This document shows positions 15,801-17,992 of a DNA stretch of 17,992 bases, piece after piece. The translations under genes and the position numbers were made by a program. Origin of the DNA: Gordoniibacillus chartarius (GTDB lineage: Bacteria > Bacillota > Bacilli > Paenibacillales > NBRC-103111); NCBI RefSeq assembly GCF_042432825.1, contig NZ_JBHLWN010000037.1, positions 1 to 17,992 of the forward strand, read 5' to 3'. Position 1 is the first letter of the stretch. The number at the start of each line of letters is the position of its first letter. The notes under the pieces are model-generated. The model worked only from the letters and a program-made list of their open reading frames with translations. It made no database searches and was not told the origin of the DNA.

Positions 15801-17696
15801 GTTCATCATCCCCATATGCTCGACCATCGCTCCCTTAGGCCGTCCCGTGGAGCCTGAAGTATAGATCACATAGGCTAATCGCCCCAGGTCGGCACGGACG
15901 CCCGGATGCGCGCTGCTCATCGCTTCGATGTCCGGCCCCAGCATGTCCAGCTTCAATACAGAAGTCCATGCGTCGACATCGCTAAGCTCCCCCGCAATCT
16001 GGGATGATTCGGTGAACAGCAGCGCCGCCTGCGCATCACGGACGATTTGCTCGACACGCTTCGCCGGATACGCCGGATCTATCGGGATATACGCGCCGCC
16101 GGCTTTCCATACCGCTAAAATACATGCCGCCATCAGTGGTGAGCGGTTCAGGAGAATGCCGACGCGGTCTTCCGGGTTCAGCCCGTTCGACAGCAGCAGA
16201 TGAGCCAATCGGTTCGCTCTGCGGTCAAGCTCCCCGTACGTCCATTCGACACCTTCAAATACGAGAGCGATCCTCTCAGGATCTTGTGCTGCCAGCCGCT
16301 CAAAGCGTTCGTGGAAAGTCATATCGATCGGATCGGGATTCGGATTCGGCTGGAAGCTTTGCAGTTGTACCCTTTCGGCCGGATCGCACAGTTCATATTC
16401 CGATATCGGAATCCCGTCATTCTGCATCGCCTGCTTCAGAATATGAATCACACGGCGGTGTACGACGCGAATGTCTTCGTCCGTAAACACATCCGTCCGG
16501 AACTCGTAGTTGATGTCAATTTCGCCGGTTTCATGCCACTCCTTGATATTGATGACGAGGTCGTCGGCCTCATGGCCGGAGAACACATAATCGGTTTCGT
16601 TGCGAAGCGCTTCGAAATAATCGGTCTCAATGACCTGATACTGAATCGAAATGGAAAAAATACGGCTGAGATCAGGGTCCTTCTCCCGGACATGCTGCAT
16701 GATCAAGTTAAACGGATAGCGCTGATGCCGTATGATCGTCATTTGCTGGCGGTGGACGTCCTCGAGAAGCGACCGGAAGCCGGCATCGCTGGGAAGCTCG
16801 AGCCGAAGCGGTGTCGTGCTGGTAAACATGCCCATCGTCGTCTTCTCTTTGCGGTTCGTCCGGTTCGTAAAATTCGTTCCGATCACGACCGTGTCGTTCG
16901 CGGTGATTTGCTGAACATATACGGCGTACAACGCCAAAAACAGCGTAAACATACTTCGGTTCTGCTCCCGGCTGAACGCCTTCACCTGCTCGCGAAGCTC
17001 GGCATCCAGTCTGTATCGGGACTGTTTGGCGGCGGAGCTGCCGGCAAACGGGTCAAACGGCTTCAAATCGGAAGGCGCCGGAATCGTTTGAAAGGCGTTC
17101 ATCCAAAATTGCCGGTCTTTGGCGAAGCGGTCGGAGGCTTCATATTCTTTCTCCGAGGCCGCATAATTCAAATAGGACGGCTTCTCCTCAAGCGGGATAT
17201 CGCTGTCATCCAGCAGCTGCGTATAGACGGACATCGTTTCGTTGATCGTATAGGCAAGAGAGTAGCCGTCTGTAATCAAGTGATGCAGTTTGAAGATCAA
17301 CCGGTACCGGTCGCGGGCAAGCTTGAGCAGAGTGAAAGCGTAAAGCGGAGCATGCAGCAGCGGAAACGATTCGGCTGCATGACGCGACAGCCAATCTTGG
17401 GCGGCATGCTCCGGCTCCGGGGCATCGCTCAGATCGACCGTCGGAAGTTCGTAGGGGATGAATGGAGATAGAGCCTGCATCGGTTCGCCGGACTCGCTCT
17501 CCAACATTTGAAGCCGAAAGGCGTCGTTCGACCGGATAACGCGATTGACTGCCTCCTGCATAAGACTTTCGTTAATTTGAGTATGGAATGAAGCAGTTGC
17601 CATCAAATTCGCGATCGGAGAATTCGGATACATTTGCACGGTATACCAAATTCTTCTTTGGGCATAAGTAAGCGGATACAAGGTCAGATCATTCAT
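1..17696 (-). CDS. Multimodular nonribosomal peptide synthetase, lipopeptide-initiating (3' end outside window)
   Basis: This cytosolic assembly-line enzyme activates amino acids as adenylates, loads them on phosphopantetheine carriers and condenses them. One frame is open from base 17696 to base 1 (5898 full codons plus 2 bases), with no stop or frameshift. Visible domains are Cstarter-A1-T1-E1(degenerate)-C2-A2-T2-C3-A3-T3-E3-C4-A4-T4-C5-A5(partial). Five adenylation TSG[ST]TG loops start at T613, T2165, T3211, T4737 and T5779. Carrier serines are S1007, S2561, S3599 and S5125. The predicted product start is fatty acyl-Dab-X-D-aliphatic-Phe-Dab. I chose ATG 17696 because GGAGG lies 11 bases upstream; an in-frame ATG at 17714 would add six residues (MEAADP) but has no visible ribosome binding site. 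The absence of a termination domain here means that more modules or another subunit follow. NRPS identity is certain; the product is inferred from specificity codes. Confidence 0.97.
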   Translation of the reverse strand, partial: MNDLTLYPLTYAQRRIWYTVQMYPNSPIANLMATASFHTQINESLMQEAVNRVIRSNDAFRLQMLESESGEPMQALSPFIPYELPTVDLSDAPEPEHAAQDWLSRHAAESFPLLHAPLYAFTLLKLARDRYRLIFKLHHLITDGYSLAYTINETMSVYTQLLDDSDIPLEEKPSYLNYAASEKEYEASDRFAKDRQFWMNAFQTIPAPSDLKPFDPFAGSSAAKQSRYRLDAELREQVKAFSREQNRSMFTLFLALYAVYVQQITANDTVVIGTNFTNRTNRKEKTTMGMFTSTTPLRLELPSDAGFRSLLEDVHRQQMTIIRHQRYPFNLIMQHVREKDPDLSRIFSISIQYQVIETDYFEALRNETDYVFSGHEADDLVINIKEWHETGEIDINYEFRTDVFTDEDIRVVHRRVIHILKQAMQNDGIPISEYELCDPAERVQLQSFQPNPNPDPIDMTFHERFERLAAQDPERIALVFEGVEWTYGELDRRANRLAHLLLSNGLNPEDRVGILLNRSPLMAACILAVWKAGGAYIPIDPAYPAKRVEQIVRDAQAALLFTESSQIAGELSDVDAWTSVLKLDMLGPDIEAMSSAHPGVRADLGRLAYVIYTSGSTGRPKGAMVEHMGMMNHLLAKVEDLRITEHSVIAQNASHCFDISVWQMFAALCTGGKTVIYSNDDVLKPEQFLAQVDRDGVTVLEVVPSYLAVMLDVQGKSRLPNLRHLISTGEALKRNVAERWFRQYPHIPLVNAYGPTEASDDITHYVMNEAPVYETVPVGRPVRGFRIYIVDRFGRMCPVGVKGEIWVSGVGVGRGYLYDPDRTAAAFGEDPFSGEPGRRLYKTGDLGCWLADGFIEFYGRIDHQVKVRGYRIELGEIDNTLADHPAVSEAVTIDYADAQGNVSLAAYYTSMQELSPAELKAYVAERLPYYMIPASIVALEAMPVTPNGKIDRKALPKPEPASRSRDEHIGAELRTNEEKLAAEVWTSVLGVPVFSASDHFFELGGDSIKALKIAARLQQHGWKLDMKDVFQYPVLAMQAARLTRIGGAAGQQSVEGHIMPSPGQLELLAGGPNGLPAVTYEYRELPFAERLEEQHVIQAMDALLRHHDALRVTFRQENGRLVQYNRGVSDAPRSRDVWYRLDTVEMSGIEDSSVVQEKARLARHQSLSSIEHDWQEPLIRVLLIHSGQGSHLQLYIHRLLVDEKTWQLLLSDIRTGLMQAILRQPVEFAAKTGAFRDWSNSVHNWYEGGMQQKELSYWRAVEQSAIAAVSAVHGVSAESAVTAEQADSALEAVVPAMPGSGTVSPMMLQWSEEETRRMLAAASAAYGMTLEELLLAALGLALKLGTGRSRFTVMLEGDGREAWSKAGDVSRTSGCFRYSYPHVLDAAHCDELAAFLPQVKEELRRVPNRGLGWELYSDIVRRSESTEHRSKLQPDVAFAFAGEVDSEARAVLDGDYRYGSAPAMRVYTAGGRLEAAASSWPLAANEGSIPLASFTELFRASLAHVTAHCAELGERRRTPSDFGSHGLLPPDFARVQDFLQEKLPSAEIERLYPMTPLQEAMLFYKHLHPESEMYTEQLVFTLEGILNIEAFHAAVQGIVDRYASLRTVFVPAVGSRPLQLVVKSRKAVGTAMSVMHVPEEERMETAMRIIAEERANGFDLTRDLPVRYTIVQVGESTWKIAWTHHHIVMDGWCLSLLMNDLFRLYMQAVHGMPAELEPAVPYERFISWLEEQHPHEAKAYWKSALEGFEQQTGVPKRSGYTGLEGYELAERASRLNRETTRKLERLAHRYGATLHQLLQAAWAVVLAKYNQVTDVVFGHVVSGRPAELSGVDRMVGLFINTVPVRVRMDRGRPFSDILRSVRDQALATGGRYDHEPLTNIQALTDMQQGLIDHLLVLENVTVDREELQRAFNPAEIGFTIGEFASFEQTNYDLNIIIVPGEELLVKCNYNALAYEQGVIERISGHWFHVLEQIAAEPELRLADIRLATDAERQLTVYDFNRTYRTYRDNTTLHGWFEEKAAQQPEAIALICEGRSLTYAELNEEANRLAHYLKRLGAGCGDFVGMVMERSERLIAGLLGILKAGAAYVPFEPDFPAGRIAHICGTLGIRVMVTTSELKPLMDDVAAELQHPLTVVRSDKELNSSLPAANLPMQACADDYAYAIFTSGSTGTPKGVLVRHKPVLNLIDWALRTFGFGPGDRVLFVTSVCFDLSVFDIFGMLAAGGSVHIASRTDVKEPGLLLELLRTEPITFWDSAPAALGQLVPYMERMEEPVTDSKLRIVFQSGDWIPLALPPAVKRVFPSAQVIALGGATEAAVWSNFHEVGEIDPAWTSIPYGRPIQNAYYYILDGELQPCPIGVPGELYIGGECLAAGYHDPELTRASFLPDPFMDAPGARMYRTGDRARFGEDGVIEFLGRIDHQVKIHGYRIELGEIQVQLSGVEHVKDVIVVDRKDRQGHAVLCAYFTAARPIEAKELREALSAVLPAYMIPAYFLQLDKLPVTANGKIDRKALPDPLESVRSDTVYEPPASETERLLAAIWEEVLEIERVGVNDSFLELGGHSLKAQMLMLRIQQALHVDVPLRELLRRSTVRELAAFVDTLGRTEHELIPALEARDGYELSPAQRRLYFIHELDRSSTAYNMPGYLLLEGELDRGRLEEALRALFRVHESLRTSFALVDGVPVQRIHEHVEPEFAWFECEEEGLEAIIRDYVQPFDLAEAPLARFAIVRVNERKHVLLADMHHIVSDGVSVSIVLRHIAELYEGREPAPQRVQYKEFAAWQNKRNEHPVMELHRDYWLDRFRGELQTAELPTDYSRPAVRSFEGDELSFTAEAELVRKLMQLSSDTGATLYTVLMAAFHVLLAKQTGQDDIVVGTPFAGRAHEELDSVVGMFVNTLPIRSVPSADKVFNDYLMEMKEAVLGAYEHQEYPLEELLDRLQLPRDVSRNPLFDHVFALQNYDVQALRMGDLSVTPYASKSRKAKFDLTLEAFHDGDRLRFQVEYAAGLFKRATIRRLSGHFLHVLEQIAANRLLRIGEIELITEREKAQVLTAFNVPMQTEPGSRSIGELFEMQVRAAPDRIAVSYRGEELTYRELNERSNRLARTLRERGAAPNTPVALLFQRSVEMVVGILGVLKAGAAYVPIDPAYPEERIAYMLADSGARLVLTHERVVCPALESYDGVPLRLDDERTYDADGTDLETINDVNDAAYIIYTSGTTGQPKGTRLTHDNVAHIVLDTNYIDITAEDRVLQFSNYAFDGSVFDLFGALLNGAALVMVDADTVRDLRLLSGTIRNERITVGLITTALFHMLVEEEIECLSGMRKIIFGGEKASLPHIRKALDFLGPDKLINAYGPTETTILAAFHAVNELKPEAQSVPIGVPVRGMKLYVVDAQMALQPVLVPGELCIAGRGLGLGYWNKPELTAERFVPCPFEPGTVMYRTGDLVRWLPDGTLEYLDRMDQQVKIRGFRIELSEIENRLLALGRVREAAVLARKDGQGHTYLCAYYVADAELTAAELRDDLGRHVPDYMIPAQFVQLQRMPITANGKLDRKALPEPEASGLRETAYAPPRSLAERQLADIWSQLLGASVGIDDHFFHRGGDSIKAIQVSSRLHKLGLQMEMKQLFLTPTIRHLAPHLKQLRLTASQEPVQGDVPLGPIQSWFAGQRFTDAHHFNQSVMLYRAEGFEAEAVFAAWSKLLEHHDALRCVFHEREETLSAYVQEVRQAQLGWEVVELSGLEPGLCGQAIERKAEALQTGFNLHRGPLVRLALFRTAAGDHLLIVIHHLVVDGVSWRILLDDFASLYDLAVQRKSLELPPKTHSYRDWAAAVHSWAGSEELLGEIPYWLEQERTALTPLPRVRTSSRSAIGRSSQLVVTLSKEHTAALTTAAHRAYRTETNDLLLSALAYAAAAWSGGERIGVWLEGHGREQVIAANELDVTRTVGWFTALYPVILPAGLELPPGERIKAVKETLRSVPHKGIGYGALRFLADRATLNGLSFRLNPEIGFNYLGDLDAAFAEGSGIGRSVCKTGQEISPRMERRYPLDINGWIRDDQLTFALDYDSSEWAEGAVESFADSFLQQLAALLEHCAGKGRSELTPSDLSSVRIGQVALEQLYASLPAAVELTDAYTLSPLQEGLLLEAQLNPDSEAYFQQLTLSLEGGVRADWLEQGLDLLIARHDIFRTIFRHDTEQTPLQAVLAARTVPKLELVDYSAWTAEEAAAAVASYEQAERKRGFAMDRETPMRVALIRTGDRSHKLVWSFHHVLLDGWCLGIVLREWFEAYAALGRNRFAEWAAALAPAPSYGSYIRWLETQNRQTAAAYWSDYLSGFDTQTTLPKASVGRQNEHDAYGELTFVLDEQTTARLHSIANRHEVTLSAVFQTLWGVLLHKYNDTDDAVFGSVAAGRPPELDGVERMVGLFINTLPMRVRAEANSTFASLLHNVAEASIRSRSYEFYPLYEIQASCELKQHVFDHVIAFENYPLDEAELNNAAETGFRVTGADAFERSHYPLAVSVFPGRELTVRIGFRQGVYEQRVLARLAGHLERLIEQVDADAGLPVAALSIVTDAEAAELAKFNDSEIPQANDVTIHGLFEQQVLRTPEAKAVTDGERVLSFAELNGRADRLAAVLRERGAVQGELIGLMADRSIDTIAAILGILKSGCAYVPIDPDYPEERIAYMLQDSGVKLLLTERRLLQRDVVQSSQAAVLCMDDEGLYESGPAYVEHERYAVRDSDPAYVIYTSGTTGRPKGVMVPHRGMSSLLATFRERLHVTEEDRVLLFASLSFDASVWEMFMSMLTGALLFVVPKHILHHPAHLESFIQQHAITVATLPPTYAVQLAPERSSSLRLLITAGSASPSELVKAWQPHVRYVNAYGPTESTVCATLWDAGAAGAPVPEQIPIGRPIAGTQVYIVDRHLKLVPPGVAGELCIAGEGLADGYLHRPDLTAEKFVPHVPGGGRRMYRTGDLARWLPDGQLEYLGRIDHQVKIRGFRIELGEIEAQLLQLPGIREAVVIDRADSQGISYLCAYFTTEGEEPSTAELRRGLASKLPDYMVPAAIMQLDKLPLTPNGKINRSALPEPELAMSGGSPYAAPRNETERRLAALWSELLDRDVAAIGIDDPFFRLGGHSLKASQLAARIHRDMGADMPLKAVFESPTIRELASLIDRGDRLAESGIAPALKQAEYPLSPGQKRIFVLEQIEGGQTAYNLPSVYRIEGQVDSDRLESAFRAILQRHESLRTSFIVRDGVPMQRVHERVSFRLMRLDGEGGGMTPERLAAAMIRPFELQQAPLLRAAVVQNGLETLLFIDVHHIVTDGISVQILLRELQALYRGDMLPEVSLQYKDYSVWLSSEEQQEKLQKQRSYWLDRFAGELPVLELPTDRPRTPAQDFAGARITLAGGPELTDKIVRLAAETETTVYMVLLAAFNVMLAKYTSQDDVIVGSPVAGRTAAELDEVVGMFVGTLALRSAPAGAKSVREFLAEVKRDTLDAFTHQDFPFEELVEQLQLERDMSRNPLFDVMFVYQNMDMASMKLGEWPLKPCEFEHRAAKLDVTLEASHGQGGLQFLWEYRTSLFDQATIERMAGHFIRVLEQMTDNPETAIGSICLLTGAEREQLAGFYDERPGDTAAERSIHELFEARAALHPERTALVFGQERVTYGELNERANRIARLLLEQGLAKEDRVGIMLHRTPLLAACILAVWKAGGAYIPIDPDYPANRTAGMLGDAGAAVLLTESVFMSEELSVQLHCTALELDRLGNMLAEADGSNVGLPHDPDRLAYVIYTSGSTGRPKGAMVEHRGMMNHLTAKVEDLQVNEHSIIAQNASHCFDISVWQLFTSLTLGGQTVIYPNELILRPDDLLQSVIADGVTVLEVVPSYLAVLLDHLESSPVPLPSLTVLVATGE
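852..2171 (-). other. NRPS module 5 condensation domain C5 (LCL-like)
   Basis: Residues about 5176-5615. It has YPLSPGQKRIFVLE (Y5181), VHHIVTDGIS (H5306, H5307, D5311, G5312) and VVGMFVGTLALRS. The style is LCL, as expected after a module without epimerization. The catalytic residues are present. It should join L-Phe4 to residue 5. Confidence 0.92.
2217..2435 (-). other. NRPS module 4 carrier domain T4
   Basis: Residues about 5088-5160, with FFRLGGHSLKAS and the phosphopantetheine serine S5125. It is followed directly by C5, with no E domain, consistent with an L residue. Confidence 0.93.
2451..3950 (-). other. NRPS module 4 adenylation domain A4, predicted phenylalanine
   Basis: Residues about 4583-5082. 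The loop YTSGTTGRPKG starts at T4737. Specificity residues by eye are D4782 A4783 W4786 T4825 I4846 A4848 A4869 V4877 C4878 K5067, giving DAWTIAAVCK. This is a classic Phe signature; the gramicidin S and tyrocidine initiating domains have DAWTIAAICK. The A10 motif reads NGKINRSALP instead of the usual NGKIDRKALP. The catalytic lysine K5067 is kept, so activity is expected. With T4 of the GGHSLK type and no E domain, residue 4 should be L-Phe. Related aromatic residues such as Tyr or Trp may also be taken to a lesser degree. Confidence 0.93.
4017..5339 (-). other. NRPS module 4 condensation domain C4 (DCL-like)
   Basis: Residues about 4120-4560. It has YTLSPLQEGLLL (Y4125), HHVLLDGW (H4259, H4260, D4264, G4265) and GLFINTLPMRV. 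As in C2, the DGW form is typical of condensation domains accepting a D-configured donor, which agrees with the intact E3 directly before it. It should join D-residue 3 to Phe4. Confidence 0.92.
5367..6791 (-). other. NRPS module 3 epimerization domain E3, intact
   Basis: Residues about 3636-4110. All family motifs are readable: GPIQSWF, HHLVVDGVSW (H3780, H3781, D3785, G3786), NDLLLSAL, EGHGRE (H3921), RTVGWFTALYPV, PHKGIGYG and FNYLGDL. The domain should epimerize the carrier-bound residue 3 at its alpha carbon, giving a D residue for the DCL-type C4 that follows. It serves as the internal control showing how far E1 has diverged. Confidence 0.95.
6801..7004 (-). other. NRPS module 3 carrier domain T3
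   Basis: Residues about 3565-3632, with FFHRGGDSIKA and S3599. The GGDSIK form matches its position before an E domain. The HR before GG, instead of the more usual EL or xL, is a small oddity that does not touch the attachment serine. Confidence 0.93.
7017..8513 (-). other. NRPS module 3 adenylation domain A3, predicted aliphatic residue
   Basis: Residues about 3062-3560. LTYREL (near 3089), YTSGTTGQPKG (T3211), NAYGPTE and NGKLDRK (N3542, K3544) are intact. Specificity residues by eye are D3255 G3256 F3259 L3298 I3322 G3324 A3348 I3356 L3357 K3544, giving DGFLIGAILK. The pocket is entirely non-polar. The framework around it (ITTALFH, FGGEKAS) matches the subgroup of Ile/Val/Leu-activating domains, for example the Ile code DGFFLGVVYK. 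I do not recall an exact match, so aliphatic (Leu, Ile or Val) is as far as the sequence supports. The following E3 domain would convert it to the D form. Confidence 0.85.
8547..9863 (-). other. NRPS module 3 condensation domain C3 (LCL-like)
   Basis: Residues about 2612-3050. It begins YELSPAQRRLYF (Y2617), with MHHIVSDGVS (H2741, H2742, D2746, G2747) and VVGMFVNTLPIR. This is the style of condensation domains that join two L-residues, and it follows a module without an E domain, as expected. All catalytic motif residues are present. Confidence 0.9.
9897..10124 (-). other. NRPS module 2 carrier domain T2
   Basis: Residues about 2525-2600, with LELGGHSLKAQ and the phosphopantetheine serine S2561. 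The GGHSLK form is usual for carriers followed directly by a condensation domain, which fits the C3 domain next to it and implies an L-configured residue 2. Confidence 0.93.
10137..11669 (-). other. NRPS module 2 adenylation domain A2, substrate uncertain (cysteine-like code)
   Basis: Residues about 2010-2520. Motifs LTYAEL (near 2038), FTSGSTGTPKG (T2165) and NGKIDRK (N2503, K2505) are intact, so the domain should be active. Specificity residues by eye are D2210 L2211 F2214 D2253 F2282 S2284 L2308 V2316 W2317 K2505, giving DLFDFSLVWK. The framework (SGDWIP, LGGATEA) is the subgroup seen in Cys- and Gly-activating domains, in which the 322 region is one residue shorter. The code shares six positions with the Cys signature DLYNLSLIWK. 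There is no heterocyclization or oxidation domain around it, so a thiazoline is not expected. Cys, Ser or another small polar residue are all possible; I do not assign one. Confidence 0.85.
11727..13055 (-). other. NRPS module 2 condensation domain C2 (DCL-like)
   Basis: Residues about 1548-1990. The domain opens with LYPMTPLQEAMLF (Y1552), carries HHIVMDGW (H1685, H1686, D1690, G1691) and has GLFINTVPVRV. These forms, especially MDGWC after the two histidines, are typical of condensation domains that follow an E domain and take a D-configured donor. C4, behind the intact E3, has the same style, whereas C3 and C5 have the LCL style. C2 is thus tuned to a D donor, although the E1 domain just before it appears inactive. 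The catalytic residues are present, so condensation itself should work. Confidence 0.85.
13107..14549 (-). other. NRPS module 1 epimerization domain E1, degenerate and probably inactive
   Basis: Residues about 1050-1530. Length and position match an E domain, and weak copies of the E-type motifs can be followed along it, but most are altered. The PIQxWF entry motif has become PSPGQLEL (near 1060). HHxxxDG has become HRLLVDE (H1197, R1198, D1202, E1203), losing the second histidine and the glycine. EGHGRE has become EGDGRE (E1356). The RTVGWFT motif has become RTSGCFR (near 1372), the FNYLG motif has become FAFAG, and PxKGIGYG has become PNRGLGWE. The E3 domain of the same protein keeps all of these. 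The second histidine is a proposed catalytic residue in E domains, so racemization of residue 1 is probably lost. Changes at many separate motifs rule out a simple sequencing error. A retained structural or carrier-docking role is possible. Confidence 0.85.
14562..14789 (-). other. NRPS module 1 carrier domain T1
   Basis: Residues about 970-1045. The phosphopantetheine attachment motif is FFELGGDSIKA with S1007. The GGDSIK form, rather than GGHSLK, is typical of carrier domains placed before epimerization domains, and T3 has the same form. This carrier therefore looks evolved to partner an E domain even though the E domain that follows is degenerate. Confidence 0.93.
14802..16334 (-). other. 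NRPS module 1 adenylation domain A1, predicted 2,4-diaminobutyrate (Dab)
   Basis: Residues about 455-965. Core motifs are intact: WTYGEL (W485), YTSGSTGRPKG (T613), NAYGPTE and NGKIDRK (K949). Aligning by eye to the GrsA Phe domain gives specificity residues D658 I659 W662 E701 I726 T728 A752 D760 D761 K949, that is DIWEITADDK. This differs by one conservative change from DIWELTADDK, which I recall as the Dab signature of syringomycin synthetase. The acidic pocket residues (E701, D760, D761) fit a cationic side chain. The domain is closely similar to the partial A5 domain, with long shared stretches around IIAQNASHCFDISVWQ and DGVTVLEVVPSYLAV. Orn or Lys are alternatives, but their usual codes differ more. 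Confidence 0.8.
16377..17687 (-). other. NRPS module 1 starter condensation domain (Cstarter, lipoinitiation)
   Basis: Residues about 4-440. The opening YPLTYAQRRIWYT, the acceptor motif HHLITDG (H138, H139, D143, G144) and the later GMFTSTTPLRL segment resemble the first condensation domains of surfactin and fengycin synthetases. Those domains attach a (beta-hydroxy) fatty acid from acyl-CoA to the first amino acid. The catalytic second histidine is present, so the domain should be active. It sits at the extreme N terminus with no loading module or docking helix before it, which is typical for a synthetase that begins a lipopeptide. The acyl chain cannot be predicted from this sequence. An ordinary condensation domain receiving a peptide from another subunit is the alternative, but it is less likely given the resemblance to starter domains. 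Confidence 0.85.
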
Positions 17697-17707
17697 CGGA
17701 TCAGCAG

Positions 17708-17712
17708 CCTCC
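17708..17712 (-). promoter_or_regulatory. Ribosome binding site GGAGG deciding the NRPS start
   Basis: On the minus strand GGAGG ends 11 bases before ATG 17696. It overlaps the other possible start, ATG 17714 (ATGGAGG), which itself has no purine-rich site upstream. The spacing is slightly long but acceptable for Bacillota. This makes MNDLTLYPLTYAQ the likelier N terminus. Confidence 0.6.
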
Positions 17713-17771
17713 ATTCGTATGGTCAGTATGCTTCTTGTAATGTTTATATGATGTTTTGTTGTATATTCAAC

Positions 17772-17820
17772 TGACGCTTCGAAGCTGTGACGCTCAAAAG
17801 CATCAATGTACCAAGCGTCA
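17772..17820. repeat. TGACGCTT repeat cluster with inverted copy in the NRPS leader
   Basis: On the plus strand TGACGCTT occurs at 17772-17779, a near copy TGACGCTC at 17788-17795 (16 bases start to start), and the inverted form AAGCGTCA at 17813-17820. The first and third copies form a perfect 8-base inverted repeat with a 33-base loop, and the palindrome CTTCGAAG lies at 17777-17784. The cluster lies between the candidate promoters and the start codon. It could be an operator for a dimeric regulator or an RNA stem in the leader. There is no run of T after it to suggest an intrinsic terminator. Confidence 0.6.
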
Positions 17821-17854
17821 AACTAAAGAAATTTTAAGATGATTAATGAGGTAA

Positions 17855-17882
17855 ATTATACATTATCTGTAAATCTAGTCAG
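17855..17882 (-). promoter_or_regulatory. Alternative candidate promoter with perfect TATAAT
   Basis: A perfect TATAAT lies at 17860-17855 on the minus strand, preceded at 16 bases by a weak -35 box CTGACT (17882-17877, four of six matches). The leader would then be about 150 bases and would still contain the TGACGCTT repeats. It may be a second start site or a chance match in AT-rich sequence. Confidence 0.35.
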
Positions 17883-17890
17883 TTATATGT

Positions 17891-17919
17891 ACAATATACT
17901 ACGTCTTCTAGTGGGTCAA
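17891..17919 (-). promoter_or_regulatory. Candidate sigma-A promoter for the NRPS gene
   Basis: On the minus strand TTGACC (17919-17914) and TATTGT (17896-17891) are separated by 17 bases. The -35 box matches TTGACA at five of six positions and the -10 box matches TATAAT at four of six. Transcription from here would give a leader of roughly 185-190 bases that includes the TGACGCTT repeats. It was found by eye in AT-rich DNA, so chance matches are possible. Confidence 0.5.
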
Positions 17920-17992
17920 ATGAATTTTTTATTTTGAATATCAAGTTAGCTCCGCTAAGGTCATGATGTGAGCTTCTGGTAGGTGATGGTGT

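Larger units (their letters stand above)
17697..17992. other. AT-rich intergenic leader upstream of the NRPS gene
   Basis: This stretch is visibly AT-rich compared with the GC-rich NRPS gene. It holds the ribosome binding site, the repeat cluster and the promoter candidates described separately. At its far end a 16-codon open stretch on the minus strand (17991-17941, ending TGA, reading HHHLPEAHIMTLAELT) could be the tail of a preceding same-strand gene, but it is too short to call. I see no RNA gene or clear terminator. Confidence 0.6.

Noticed and set aside
16200..17471. A 423-codon plus-strand open frame antisense to the starter C domain
   Set aside because: It overlaps the well-supported starter condensation domain on the other strand, has no recognisable motif, and I see no clear ribosome binding site.
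17941..17991. A 16-codon open stretch ending in TGA on the minus strand, a possible tail of an upstream gene
   Set aside because: It is too short to separate from chance, and no terminator-like hairpin with a T run follows it, so it is mentioned only within the intergenic entry.

Overview
The window is almost entirely one giant gene on the minus strand. It encodes a multimodular nonribosomal peptide synthetase (NRPS) that starts near base 17696 and is still open at base 1, so at least 5898 residues are visible and the C-terminal part lies outside the window. The frame is uninterrupted. Only the last roughly 300 bases (17697-17992) are non-coding, AT-rich leader and promoter DNA. The clear base-composition contrast (GC-rich gene, AT-rich upstream), a GGAGG ribosome binding site, and domain sequences resembling surfactin/fengycin and polymyxin-family synthetases suggest a GC-rich Bacillota of the Paenibacillus type. 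This is an inference; no taxonomic marker is present.

Reading N to C (right to left in window coordinates), the order is: C-starter, A1, T1, E1; then C2, A2, T2; then C3, A3, T3, E3; then C4, A4, T4; then C5 and a truncated A5. The first domain resembles lipoinitiating condensation domains, so the product is probably an N-acylated lipopeptide. Specificity residues read from the sequence give A1 = DIWEITADDK (close to the 2,4-diaminobutyrate, Dab, signature), A2 = DLFDFSLVWK (unassigned, nearest to cysteine-type codes), A3 = DGFLIGAILK (aliphatic, unassigned), A4 = DAWTIAAVCK (Phe) and A5 = DIWEVT... (Dab-like, partial). The predicted start of the product is fatty acyl-Dab-X-D-(aliphatic)-Phe-Dab-.... 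The D-aliphatic/Phe/Dab run recalls the core of octapeptin and polymyxin, but residues 1-2 do not match any member that I can recall.

The most unusual point is the epimerization domain of module 1. It has the full length of an E domain, but nearly every catalytic motif is altered (HHxxxDG has become HRLLVDE), while the E domain of module 3 is canonical. The downstream condensation domain C2 is nevertheless of the type that normally accepts a D-configured donor. The leader contains a plausible sigma-A-type promoter and a cluster of TGACGCTT repeats (one direct pair plus one inverted copy) that could be an operator or an RNA hairpin.
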